NCBI GenBank assembly: GCA_964555645.1
Contig: CAZKTA010000015.1
Span: 10,015 to 74,014, forward strand
Length of the DNA: 64,000 nucleotides
Direction: 5' to 3'
Origin: DTLC01 sp964555645
Lineage (GTDB): Bacteria; Verrucomicrobiota; Verrucomicrobiia; Limisphaerales; DTLC01
Shown: positions 1-9,135 of the stretch, in pieces
Numbering within the stretch: position 1 is the first letter of the stretch
How the letters are laid out: the number at the start of each line of letters is the position of its first letter
Notes under the pieces: model-generated
Told to the model about the DNA's origin: nothing
The model's database searches: none
The model's input: only the letters and a program-made list of their open reading frames with translations
Program-made: the position numbers and the translations under genes

Positions 1-140
1 ACCGTTAATTTTGCCGACAGAATGCTGTGTTGGGATCTTCCCTTTGGGCTAGACAACGCACTAATACTAAAATCGTATAGTCACAGCTACAAAACGCCGC
101 TCCTAATGAAGCTTGGGTGTACTCTTGCCGGTCATAACCG

Positions 141-338
141 TTACTGTGTCAAGTAACTATAATTATGATTGTTCATTGCACCCGTAATAAAGTTGGTTCC
201 GTAGAAGGTAAAGTTCACACCCACACCAGTTCCAAAACGCATAGCGACTGGGTGGGTCCGCTGATAATCACCACATAAATGGATTTGTTCCGATAATTGC
301 CAAATGCAAAAAACACAGCAAACGCAAATCCAGTCAAT
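141..338 (-). pseudogene. C-terminal fragment of an unidentified (possibly beta-barrel) protein
   Basis: The minus strand downstream of the TPR gene has an open frame that ends at a TAA (141-143) and has no start codon near its upstream limit (a TGA at 339-341). Its last about 50 residues look protein-like: alternating polar and hydrophobic residues with FGTGVGVNFTFYG, as in an outer-membrane beta-strand, followed by a short Asn/Tyr-rich tail. The upstream codons are Cys/Trp-rich and look non-coding, so this may be the 3' remnant of a deleted gene. No family is assigned. The rest of 1-333 shows nothing else. Confidence 0.25.
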
Positions 339-3300
339 TCAATTCCGAAAGTATGCGCCTTGCTTCGGCTGCCCAAGCTGAACCTGGCGCAAGTTCAAGC
401 GCTTTTGTAAGCGATTGCTTGCTCTGAGCCTGTTGTTTTAACTTGTACTGTGCACTGCCCAGGTAAAACAGCAATTCTGCATCCTGTGGAAAACGCGCTG
501 TACTTTCACTTAGCAGTTGTGCCGCATGTTGGAAATCACCGCGCTTGAATGAAATGACTCCCAAAAGCCGCGCAACTTGTGGGTCATGTGGAAATGCCTC
601 GCGCGCTTTGAGCGCATGCTCGTACGCCTTGGAAGTGTCGTTCAAGCGGTCATGATAAAGAAATGCAAGCGCACGGTTCGCAGGAGTAAACAATGGCATC
701 TGTTTCAATGCACTCTCATAAGCTTGCTGCGCACTAGCATAATTGCCCTGTTTTTCACGAATCACACCCAACACCATCAGAGCTGGGACATAATCAGGCT
801 CTTTTTGCAGAATCTGCTCGACCTGATCAATTGCATGAACTGCATGCTCTGGCTCCCCAGCTAAGACCATAAGCTCGGCAAATGTTCTTGCTTTCTCTGC
901 CAGCGGATGCTGTTTGCCTGCGGCAAGGATTGGCTGCAACGCTGCAATTGCATTGCTGACTTGGCCCACGCTGTATGCGGCCATTGCAAAATCAAATCTA
1001 ACTTGCAGGTCGTTTGTGATCGCGTTGGCGCTTTCCTGTAGCAGACCAAAAGCCCACATGTGATCACGCGCACGATATGCAAGCCGGCCTAAGACATGTG
1101 CGGTGACGGGATCGTTTGGATTCAAACCACGTGCTTTCCGTGCCAGCTCAATTGCCCTTGTTGTATTGTTCAAATTCCACGCGTACAATTCGGCAAGTCG
1201 AACAAGAGCCGATGTGAGGTTCGGCTGAATCCTGATGGCTTTTTCGTATGTTGCAACTGCTTTTTCGAGTTCACCTCTGTGCTCGTAAGCTCGGGCCAAT
1301 CGCAAAAGCACAATCGGGTCCTTTGCATCACGCTTGGCTTTTTGCTCCAACTCGGTGATCCGGTCGTGCCCGGTACCGCTTTGCTCGAGTATATCAAGCT
1401 TGCTCCGCGCTTCGGTTAACCAGGGTGCGTCTTTTGCTAGCAAAACCGCTTTCTGCAATGCAACCTTTGCTGCAGTTTCCTCGCCCAGCATGTAATGCGC
1501 CATACCCAAATGAAATAGCACTTCGGTCTCTTCAGGTAGTGCGCGCGCGCTTTCCAGTAATAATACAACCGCCTGTGGATACTCACCACGCCGGTACAGA
1601 ACCCAACCGAGAGTATCGGCGTAGTATGGGTTTCGCGGTTCTGAATCGTATGCACGCCGTGCAAGGTCATATGCTCGGTCTAGCTTACCCAAATGCTCAG
1701 CATACAACCATGCCAGGTTGTTCTGTGCAGGTGCAAAACGCGGATTAACAGCCAAGACCTTTTCGTAAGCGGCAGCTGCTCCAGTGTAGTTTGAATTTGC
1801 AGCGTGTAACTGCGCAAGCTGCATGATCAAAAGCACATCGTTCGTATTTTGCGCGATCAACTGCTCGAGTCTCTCGAGTGCTTCCTTTTGCCTGTTTGCA
1901 GCTACATAGACCTGTGCGAGCAGCGAATTTGCAGCCTGAAAATCAGGTGTAATTTCTAGTGCTTTCTTTAGGACCGATTCGGCCTCAGCAAGGTTGGTCT
2001 GGGCAAAATACACCAGTCCAAGCAAATAAGGATAGACTGCGTTTGTCGGAAAGAGCCGGATTTGTTTTAGTAGGCGTTCTTTGGCTGTGTCGTAGCGCCT
2101 ATCAGCTATGTCAAGCTGCACTAGCTGCTCCAACGGCAACACGTAGTCAGGTGCCAGGGCTAGTGACTGTTCCAAACACACGCGTGCCTCGGCATTTTTT
2201 CCTTGTTGCCGCAAAACAAGCCCCTTCAAAAGTGGCGGTTCTGGATTGGTCGGGTAAAGCCACGACAACCTTTCAAAAACATTGTAAGCTTCGTTTAGGT
2301 TCCCCCGTGCCCGGTACGCATCAGCCAACAACATATGTGCCTGTACAAAGCGCGGATTCCGCTTCAGCACGTCAGAAAGCGCCTGGATAGCCACGTCGCT
2401 ATTGCCTTGGCGCACGTTTATCTGCGCAAGGAGCAAAGTTGCTTCTGGATAGTCAGGTTGAATGGCGAGTGCATCTCTGAGCGAGTCAATTGCACCAGGC
2501 AAATCGTTCACGGCCAATTTTGCCACTGCTAGACGATAATAAAGTGCCGCAATTCGCGGGTACGCCTTTACTGCGCGTTCGAGCTCGGCAACCGCTTTAG
2601 CAGGTTCACCCTGCGCTGTGCGCAACTGCGACATCATCAAAAGCGCTTCCAAGTTTGATCCATCACGCAACAGAATTGTCTTTAATATGCCCTCACAATC
2701 CGCCAACCTGCCCTCGCTCAGTGCCAGAGATGCAAGCCGATGCAACGCAGGCAGATAATCAGGTGCACGTTTTGAGATTTCCTCCAACAACTTGCGGCCC
2801 GCTGCAGCATCGTTATTGGCAATCTTGAAATCTGCGTACCGAAGCCGCGCAGTGGCACGTACCGGCGCCAGTTCAGAAGCCAACTTAAGCTCCGTTTCCG
2901 CACCATCACGATCATTCTTGAGCAACATGAGGTTGCCCAGAGCCAAGTGCGCGATGCTAGAATTGGGGTTTATTTGGAGCGCGCGCCTGAAATGTCTTTC
3001 GCCCCCATCCAGATCGCCCAAACGTACTCGGACCGTTCCGAGCGCAACATGGTACTCTGGACCGTCTCCTGCAGCGTCCCCAAGTCTTTCAAGGATTTTC
3101 TGTGCATCGACAAGTTCGTTGGTGGTCCGGCTGCTTTCGGCAAGCAAAACAAGTGCGCGCGCATTTGTCGGTTGCCGCTCTAGCACAAACAAAGCCTCGT
3201 GACGTGCCTGATTAACCTGGCCGCCGTCCAAAGCGCACCGGCCCAATCTAACGCGTAGCTCGAGGTCTTCCGGGAGAACATCCTTCAATTGAGTTAGCAG

Positions 3301-3555
3301 CGCAAAGGCACGGAGCACCCTGCCCTGTTCTTGTGCCATAAAAGCTAGCATCCGCAGCGCAGTAAGGTTGGTCGCATCAAAGCGTAACGCATTTAGGCAC
3401 TCAATCTCGGCACGATCGTAGTCGCCAGCCTTGAACAGTTTCTCTGCACGGTTCAAGTGCCGGTCTATATTTGAGACGCGCCCACAACCAGTCGCCCCAG
3501 ACCAAACCAGCCCAATCGCAAGAACTGTACTTAAAACTAAAAGCTTCTTGTTCAT
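334..3555 (-). CDS. TPR-repeat lipoprotein, PrsT-like (exosortase/EPS associated)
   Basis: A 1073-residue protein made almost entirely of tetratricopeptide repeats, with many repeats of the A-x-x-x-L-x-x-P-x-x-x-x-A type. Met7 of the longest frame (3553-3555) is chosen as start because it begins a lipoprotein signal: MNKK, a hydrophobic stretch of about 17 residues, then lipobox ATGC with Cys24. The mature protein should therefore be lipid-anchored and periplasmic. Large TPR proteins of this build accompany exosortase/EPS loci (PrsT-like), and here the exosortase gene lies just upstream on the same strand (gap about 250 bp). A scaffold role in polymer assembly or protein sorting is inferred from this context. 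No catalytic domain is visible. Confidence 0.85.
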   Translation of the reverse strand: MNKKLLVLSTVLAIGLVWSGATGCGRVSNIDRHLNRAEKLFKAGDYDRAEIECLNALRFDATNLTALRMLAFMAQEQGRVLRAFALLTQLKDVLPEDLELRVRLGRCALDGGQVNQARHEALFVLERQPTNARALVLLAESSRTTNELVDAQKILERLGDAAGDGPEYHVALGTVRVRLGDLDGGERHFRRALQINPNSSIAHLALGNLMLLKNDRDGAETELKLASELAPVRATARLRYADFKIANNDAAAGRKLLEEISKRAPDYLPALHRLASLALSEGRLADCEGILKTILLRDGSNLEALLMMSQLRTAQGEPAKAVAELERAVKAYPRIAALYYRLAVAKLAVNDLPGAIDSLRDALAIQPDYPEATLLLAQINVRQGNSDVAIQALSDVLKRNPRFVQAHMLLADAYRARGNLNEAYNVFERLSWLYPTNPEPPLLKGLVLRQQGKNAEARVCLEQSLALAPDYVLPLEQLVQLDIADRRYDTAKERLLKQIRLFPTNAVYPYLLGLVYFAQTNLAEAESVLKKALEITPDFQAANSLLAQVYVAANRQKEALERLEQLIAQNTNDVLLIMQLAQLHAANSNYTGAAAAYEKVLAVNPRFAPAQNNLAWLYAEHLGKLDRAYDLARRAYDSEPRNPYYADTLGWVLYRRGEYPQAVVLLLESARALPEETEVLFHLGMAHYMLGEETAAKVALQKAVLLAKDAPWLTEARSKLDILEQSGTGHDRITELEQKAKRDAKDPIVLLRLARAYEHRGELEKAVATYEKAIRIQPNLTSALVRLAELYAWNLNNTTRAIELARKARGLNPNDPVTAHVLGRLAYRARDHMWAFGLLQESANAITNDLQVRFDFAMAAYSVGQVSNAIAALQPILAAGKQHPLAEKARTFAELMVLAGEPEHAVHAIDQVEQILQKEPDYVPALMVLGVIREKQGNYASAQQAYESALKQMPLFTPANRALAFLYHDRLNDTSKAYEHALKAREAFPHDPQVARLLGVISFKRGDFQHAAQLLSESTARFPQDAELLFYLGSAQYKLKQQAQSKQSLTKALELAPGSAWAAEARRILSELN

Positions 3556-3807
3556 ATCTGATTTTCCATACAAGCTCTAACCGCAATCGCCCACTGCACA
3601 CTAATAAACTTGCAAGTTGATAGTCTCAGCTCCTTAGACGGCTGCACTCGTAAAAGTGCAGTTTTTCATGTCCACGGAACTTCCCCACGCAAATTCTGCA
3701 AGCGACCGCTATTGAATCCTAACGCTTGCGAAAGATGAATCGCAGTCAGACAACGAAAAACTCTCGCACACGCTGCACACGGGCACTTAACGGATAAATC
3801 CACGAGG

Positions 3808-4830
3808 CTAACTCTTACTTGGCTCGTTGCCGATCTTGCCGCCACTCTTGGCCTGATTTTCACCCATGCGCCGCTCAGTTCGATACAGCCAAATTAACAG
3901 CAAAAAAAGCGGGATGAGCGATAGCACAAAGAAAACCGGCCCGCCCCGGCGATGAATTGCAGAATCAATCATGGTGGGTGAAATGTGCACACATAACCAG
4001 CCGATAGTGTAAACTCGAAATCCGTTTCGTAAGATACCCAACGGAATTACAAACAGCGCAAGCAAAACCCGTCGCCAGTGCGACCGCAATAATAAGTGAC
4101 CCGCCAACAGGCTCGTTATGAAAAGCACGTATGTGGACCGTATCCCGCTGCATTCTTCTGCAACTTGAATAGTTATACCCGGCAATTGAAACACCAGGCC
4201 GTGTCGGAACACTGTGCTGCCGGTTATCCAGAACAAAAAAGCCGCTGCTTCGGCTGAAGCATACTGTAAAAACACCTCGATTGCATTAACCATGAACGTC
4301 GGTAGCGGAACCATGAAAATAAGGAAAATCACCGGGAATGCTATTGGCCTCAGGAAAGACCAACCCAACAGAAACAATGCGCTGGCCCATAGCAAACACA
4401 CAAAAGCAAAAATTGCCGCTGCAATTGCGTCGGTCCCTGGGTTTGTGACACCGCCTGCCTCTCCCTTAAAGTACGCGTGAAGTCCAACCAGGCCAATTGC
4501 CGCCGGAATTGCTGCAAATGCAGGTGACCCGGTCGGATTTTGCGGGAGTTCACGCCGCCTCATCCAGATTAGGTACGCTGTAATAACCGGAATCAAAGGA
4601 ATGTGCGAATGTAGCGCGTGTGTGTGGGAAAGCCGCGCCAACCCAATCAACGGCCCGACAAAAACTGCGCACAACAAAACGCCAAATACAGCAAACAACT
4701 TTAACCGCCTCGACAAAACCCTGGACCCGGTTGCGGCTTTAGTGGTCGTGCCACCGGCTGAACCCGGTTGTTTTTTTTGCCAATTCACGGTTAGTATTTC
4801 CCAGAAGACCTTTCCATCTCGGCTAAACAC
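3808..4830 (-). CDS. Exosortase/archaeosortase family transpeptidase
   Basis: A 340-residue polytopic membrane protein with about eight hydrophobic segments. The family catalytic signature is present: Cys227 in EECSGIRS, Arg268 in ILRNGFR, and His293 in AIHRRGG. Exosortases are thought to cleave C-terminal PEP-CTERM-like signals and process proteins at the cytoplasmic membrane, often together with exopolysaccharide synthesis. The C-terminus is a short hydrophilic tail with no fused EpsI (DUF3485) domain, and no separate EpsI gene is seen. The longest frame starts at GTG 4828-4830. An internal GTG at codon 15, preceded by GGGA at about 10 nt, is an alternative start. No protein in this window carries an obvious PEP-CTERM tail. 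The exosortase subtype cannot be assigned by eye. Confidence 0.9.
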   Translation of the reverse strand: MFSRDGKVFWEILTVNWQKKQPGSAGGTTTKAATGSRVLSRRLKLFAVFGVLLCAVFVGPLIGLARLSHTHALHSHIPLIPVITAYLIWMRRRELPQNPTGSPAFAAIPAAIGLVGLHAYFKGEAGGVTNPGTDAIAAAIFAFVCLLWASALFLLGWSFLRPIAFPVIFLIFMVPLPTFMVNAIEVFLQYASAEAAAFLFWITGSTVFRHGLVFQLPGITIQVAEECSGIRSTYVLFITSLLAGHLLLRSHWRRVLLALFVIPLGILRNGFRVYTIGWLCVHISPTMIDSAIHRRGGPVFFVLSLIPLFLLLIWLYRTERRMGENQAKSGGKIGNEPSKS

Positions 4831-4948
4831 ACGAAAAACTACACGCTAGAGATTGCCTCTACGCGGTCTCATAGCCAACATCCACCGGATAGCCAGCGCG
4901 ACCAGTCGTTGTCTGTAACCGCGTTTTGCCAAACTGTCTGAGTCCATC

Positions 4949-6040
4949 TCATTGATTCTTTAATATGAAGTTGAACGACCAGCTCCAAAGTCTAGTAAAC
5001 CTGCTCCAAGCTGTGACAACCCATTTTAGCACAGGATCGCAAGCGTACAAATGCGCTTGGGGCAACAGTTGAGGTTGCGCCCCCAGCCTCAAATTAAAGA
5101 CATGCCGGCTCCGCTGTTGGTCTGGCGTTAAAGGTCGGCCCGCCAAAAGTGCTTCAGCAATCGACCGATCTAACCCCCCGAAATCAACAACCCGATAACC
5201 GTGCTCGGCCGACCAGTAGATCGCCTCGACATTTAGAAGACAATTAGCGTGCAACGAAGGGTTGCTCTGGTCCCAACCTTTTTTCCAAAAAGTGCACCGC
5301 CCGCCGAACCCGATCATAAGCAGTCCCGCGACGTGTTTGCCATTCCAGTTTGCAAAGGCCAGATGCACATTTGGTTCAAAATTGTCCCACACAGCTTCTA
5401 ACACCTCGCTGCGGGCCGGGCTCGGGGCGACGCCTTGCCGTCGGCAACTGTTCAACATTAGCTCGAAGAAAATCGACAAATCTGCCCTGGTCCCAAAACA
5501 AATCGTTACACCACGATTCCGCGCCTGCTTTGCCTCTTGGCGTGCCCTCCTATTCATTCGTGCGTCAATAGCCGGGCGACCGCACTTCAAGTCAACCACA
5601 GCAGTGGCACTTATCACACCGGGTACCGGCACCGGTAAAAATCCGCGGTTAGCTAGCTCAGCCGAGGAAATTTTGCTTTTATCTGGCAGCTGCAAAATAA
5701 GCCCGCGCAGTCCAAGGCCGCACGCAGCCTGGCAGATCTCACTGACTGCGGTCCTGAGCAAAGTTGAATTTTCTTCCACCAAAACGGGCCCTTTACTCAC
5801 GTACCCAATCCGACCGAACCGTGTTTTTTTCCAAAGAATCTGCGCCCCCCAAAGATGCCCAGGTTCAATGGCTAGGCCAAGCTTGTGTGCGTGCCACCCT
5901 TCAAGGGCTTTCACGCGTGCCCACTTGGTTGACTGTTGAAACTGACCACATGGGTGAGTCTTCAAGAACTCTTCCCATTGGTACTCTAAGTCAGTTAAGG
6001 AAAGATTCGGGCGAACGCCAGTATGAACAGGCGCGTGCAC
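4949..6040 (-). CDS. FemAB-like GNAT-fold acyl/aminoacyl transferase
   Basis: A 363-residue protein with FemAB-type layout. The N-terminal half has HPCGQFQQSTKWARVKALEGW and an LGLRGLILQLPD strand. The central basic stretch RMNRRARQEAKQARNRGV is typical of FemAB-like proteins at the substrate site. The C-terminal GNAT half has VHLAFANWNGKHVAGLLMIGFGG and a YRVVDFGGLDRS segment. FemAB proteins move amino acids from aminoacyl-tRNA onto peptidoglycan precursors, and FemAB-like proteins also occur in exosortase/EPS loci with unknown acceptors. The start is a GTG (6038-6040). It is one of six GNAT/FemAB-fold proteins in this locus. The substrate is unknown. Confidence 0.8.
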   Translation of the reverse strand: MHAPVHTGVRPNLSLTDLEYQWEEFLKTHPCGQFQQSTKWARVKALEGWHAHKLGLAIEPGHLWGAQILWKKTRFGRIGYVSKGPVLVEENSTLLRTAVSEICQAACGLGLRGLILQLPDKSKISSAELANRGFLPVPVPGVISATAVVDLKCGRPAIDARMNRRARQEAKQARNRGVTICFGTRADLSIFFELMLNSCRRQGVAPSPARSEVLEAVWDNFEPNVHLAFANWNGKHVAGLLMIGFGGRCTFWKKGWDQSNPSLHANCLLNVEAIYWSAEHGYRVVDFGGLDRSIAEALLAGRPLTPDQQRSRHVFNLRLGAQPQLLPQAHLYACDPVLKWVVTAWSRFTRLWSWSFNFILKNQ

Positions 6041-6124
6041 GGCAAAACCTTGCTATTGGCGCCGTATAGCCAACACTAGCTCCGTTTGGCCAGTGAAAGC
6101 TCTACAATGTTAAAGTCAAATCCA

Positions 6125-6952
6125 CTACCAGTTTCCAACAAGAGCAGCATGACGCCGGGGCAATAACCACTTCAGCGCAACCAGCAACACTGGGTGAACA
6201 TGCAGTCGAGCAGGTTGACGAACAAGCTTCGCACCACGATGCAAATAATACATGTCTTGACTATTTCCGCCTTGATATGGCCGAAGAAATACTTGCCTGA
6301 TTCCGGGTTCTTGAGCAGCGCGCCAACGTAATTCGTGAAACATTAACTCACCCAAGTTTCTCTTTAACGCATCAGTCTCTATAAAAAGCGTTGCATAGAT
6401 CACTGTATCCCCGACCCGGTATGACACGGAGACACCATTTAACTTTTTGCCAGCATACCCGCCGAGGACCAACGGGTTACCAAAATTATAGATCGTTTCA
6501 ACCCAGCGCTCAAAAGCTGGCCTTTTCCGGCGCTCTTTGAGGTAACCGTATCTGGTGCGTTCGTAGAACGAGATATACGCCTCGTATCCACCTCGTTTTA
6601 GTTCCCCAGGCTCGGTAATGGGTCGTACCACAAAAGTCGCTGCGGCCTGGTTAAGTAACTGACAGCGGCGCCGCCCCAATTGGGATTTGTGGTATCCCTC
6701 CAAATTTTCCAGAATTAGGTAATTCAGACTCGAGTTTGCTTTTTCAGTACTCTGCACGGCGTACTGCAATACAACAGGCCAGGAAAATGAGCCAGTAGGT
6801 GGGGTGCTATTGATTGTCTCGTAACAAAAGAGTGGCCTGAAAAAAAATGGCCGCACCCGACGCCACCAAATGCCGTCCACCTTCACAAGCTTCGCCCCGA
6901 GCTGTAACTCCAGCGTCGCGTACTCATCGGCTGTCATCAGCTTCCAGTGCAT
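6125..6952 (-). CDS. GNAT-fold protein, FemAB-like paralogue A
   Basis: About 275 residues from the ATG at 6950-6952. The longer frame reaching 7024 adds 24 residues with no similarity to its paralogue. It resembles the protein at 11816-12682 along its length: both begin near MT-x-E-x-Y/F-x-x-L-E-x-x-LGA, then have a GW/W-R-x-VRP-x-F-x-RP motif, a central FYERTRY (versus FQQRTRY) block with W-x-E-x-I/V, and a late HRGAK (versus KRGAK) strand. The R-T-R-Y block followed by a Gly-rich sensor region suits a GNAT/FemAB-type acyltransferase acting on a sugar or lipid-linked precursor. The exact substrate is unknown. It lies between the FemAB gene and the CapA-like gene on the same strand. Confidence 0.7.
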   Translation of the reverse strand: MHWKLMTADEYATLELQLGAKLVKVDGIWWRRVRPFFFRPLFCYETINSTPPTGSFSWPVVLQYAVQSTEKANSSLNYLILENLEGYHKSQLGRRRCQLLNQAAATFVVRPITEPGELKRGGYEAYISFYERTRYGYLKERRKRPAFERWVETIYNFGNPLVLGGYAGKKLNGVSVSYRVGDTVIYATLFIETDALKRNLGELMFHELRWRAAQEPGIRQVFLRPYQGGNSQDMYYLHRGAKLVRQPARLHVHPVLLVALKWLLPRRHAALVGNW

Positions 6953-7186
6953 GGTAAAGCGGAGACCATAGACCTCTCTTCCACCTGTTCTCTGGCCTTG
7001 GCAAGTGTGTTCTCCTCTTTGCACCTTCAGGCCACTATATAAGACCCGTCTGCCTGTTTTTAGTCCACAACATTAGCACGGACGAAGGTGCGCAAGTGTA
7101 AAAACAACGCACCGTTGAGCTCATTTTGCAGGGGTGTATCGGATGTAAACTATCATGCAGCGTACCTGCGGCCCAACAAAGACCGT

Positions 7187-8320
7187 TTACTTCATCAGCC
7201 TGGTAAAAATTGTCTCCAAGGCCTCGCGGTGTGTTTCGCATACTACACAATTACGCGTGCCCAACAGAGCACGTCTCCCATAAAGCAAACCAAACAACCA
7301 CCCACCTAAATTAAGTTTGCGCAAAACACGGTTATGACCCAGCACACCACTCAGATAACTGTGCATGTGCTCGCGGCAGTACCGAAGCCATTCAGCTTCA
7401 ACGAAAGCATCGTCTTTAATCGCCTCTGATCGTTCTGCCAACGCCCTTAAGAACTCACTTTCCTTGTCCGGGGAAAGTCTTCGTGCACCAGGCAACGGAT
7501 CTGATTGCACAAACGGTATCAATTCCATCACCGAACTTGCATCGTCGGCAATTTTGAGTTTAACCAAAAACCCTTCATGAAAAGATTTGCGCTCACGATA
7601 AATGGCTTCATCCATCACCAGTGCGCCTTGTCCATAGACTATGTGACCCCCTTGATAATTCTCGTACCCGCCCAGAACATGAGGATGCTGCACCACTACA
7701 GCCTTGGCCCCCATCTCGATCATGAACCTGCAAGTCTCACGAATCCGCGGAGTCGGCACATGAAATTCAGCAGAACCATGCAAAAGAACAATTAGATAAT
7801 CAATTTGCCCTCGCTGACTGTTAACGTTTCGTACAAAGTCAATCAGATCAAGTGGATTGGCTCCTGGACGGTCCTTGTGAGCGATCGAAAACTCGCGTTC
7901 GGCAACGCCAATAACACCGACCCGCACTCGACCGAGCGGCCGAATCAGAATTTGCCTCGCCTCGGCAAGGTTGTTCCCCGCCCCAACAGTGGCTATGCCT
8001 GCCCTTTGGCAAACCGCCAAGGTATTCCGAAACCCGGCCTCACCATGATCCATTATGTGGTTATTGGCTAGGCAAAGCACATCTATGCCTGCGGCTTTGA
8101 TCCCGTTAATGCAACCAGATGGCTCGCCGAAGACAGGTCCCGTCTTCGCGATTGGCGATGGTTGTTCGATGAGCGGACACTCCAGATTCGCAATTACAAG
8201 GTCGGCTTGCTCGAATTCAGGCAACAAATCATGGAACAGACTTTCTGCGTCGCCGCGTTCAAAATACGGCCGGTTACCCTCTATCGGACAAATGTCAGCT
8301 CCAATAATAACAGTTGGCAT
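7187..8320 (-). CDS. CapA family protein (PGA_cap, metallophosphatase-like)
   Basis: 377 residues covering the full CapA/PGA_cap fold. Visible motifs in order are GADICP near the N-terminus (usually GDI), ANLECPL, LANNHIMDHG, VLLHGSAEF, QHPHVLGG and YGQGALVMD. These Asp, Asn and His positions form the predicted metal-binding face shared with calcineurin-like phosphatases. CapA family members work in capsule or polymer synthesis and export (poly-gamma-glutamate CapA is the best known), but many occur in polysaccharide loci with unknown reactions. No signal peptide or membrane segment is seen at the N-terminus, so a cytoplasmic site is likely, unlike membrane-anchored PgsA. ATG start at 8318-8320 with an AGGT sequence about 9 nt upstream. 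Confidence 0.85.
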   Translation of the reverse strand: MPTVIIGADICPIEGNRPYFERGDAESLFHDLLPEFEQADLVIANLECPLIEQPSPIAKTGPVFGEPSGCINGIKAAGIDVLCLANNHIMDHGEAGFRNTLAVCQRAGIATVGAGNNLAEARQILIRPLGRVRVGVIGVAEREFSIAHKDRPGANPLDLIDFVRNVNSQRGQIDYLIVLLHGSAEFHVPTPRIRETCRFMIEMGAKAVVVQHPHVLGGYENYQGGHIVYGQGALVMDEAIYRERKSFHEGFLVKLKIADDASSVMELIPFVQSDPLPGARRLSPDKESEFLRALAERSEAIKDDAFVEAEWLRYCREHMHSYLSGVLGHNRVLRKLNLGGWLFGLLYGRRALLGTRNCVVCETHREALETIFTRLMK

Positions 8321-8482
8321 TTGTTACAAGACCTATGCGAAACGGGAAAACAGGCTATGGAACCACGACCAACAAACTACCGGCAGCACAATGGTAACTG
8401 TTTTTCTCATCGCGCGTACTAACAATTCCCACGTGTAGCCGGGGTTTTCCGCGCAGAAAAACGACAGTACCGACCCGCATGG

Positions 8483-9004
8483 TCAGCTAGCACGGGACGG
8501 AGTTAAATTACGTTTTGAACTGCCACTATCTTGAGTGGCCTCCCGATGATTACACAGAGCCCGCGCGCTTTCTCCAACAGCCCTATACCGTTGCACACAG
8601 ACGCGCGCGAATGGTGGGACGGGCGCTGCCAGCAACTCAGCACATGTGCGGTTCAAACAAGTGCGATTGTGGATCGGGTCTGCCGCGTCTTGGGCAATAC
8701 GTGGCACCCTGTTCATTCCCAGCAGCTCAACGGCATAGGGCGCCCGGGCTGTTAGCGTCCCACCCAACAAGCCGAGAAACTGCATCTCTGGGTCGGTGGC
8801 ATAGGGCGTCCAAAGCCATGTCACCGAGCACCATTCTTTTCCCAGATTTGGATTCAGCCCGCTGCCCGAAGACTCCTTGGCAGAGTACCAATAGGCACCA
8901 TCGATAACTGGGCACACTGCAATGCAATCTGTGTGGCCGACGCGCTGGTCGTTCTGCACTACGTAGCGAATACCCTCGTCTGTGAAAACGAAAAGTTGTG
9001 CCAT
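8483..9004 (-). pseudogene. Unrecognised, probably decayed coding sequence
   Basis: An open frame of 173 codons sits between the CapA and pyruvyltransferase genes. The first about 110 residues look protein-like (for example WCSVTWLWTPYATDPEMQF). The last about 60 are rich in Cys, Arg and His and look out of frame. I do not recognise a family. The simplest reading is a gene broken by a frameshift near 8660-8690. A short intact orphan gene cannot be excluded. Nothing else is seen in 8321-9135. Confidence 0.3.
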
Positions 9005-9135
9005 TTGGTCCAGACAAGCCCAGGCCTAGGTCACATAACTCAGGCAACCCCCTACACAGCAAACAACATCCCTGAGCTTCCGCAAAGTTACCATGGGCCG
9101 TAAAAGTATTTCTCTTCACCCAAAGAGACGCTTGC

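Noticed and set aside
5262..5939. 225-codon plus-strand frame
   Set aside because: Lies opposite the FemAB-like gene 4949-6040, which has clear family motifs; the plus-strand product is Ser/Arg/Pro-rich and motif-free.
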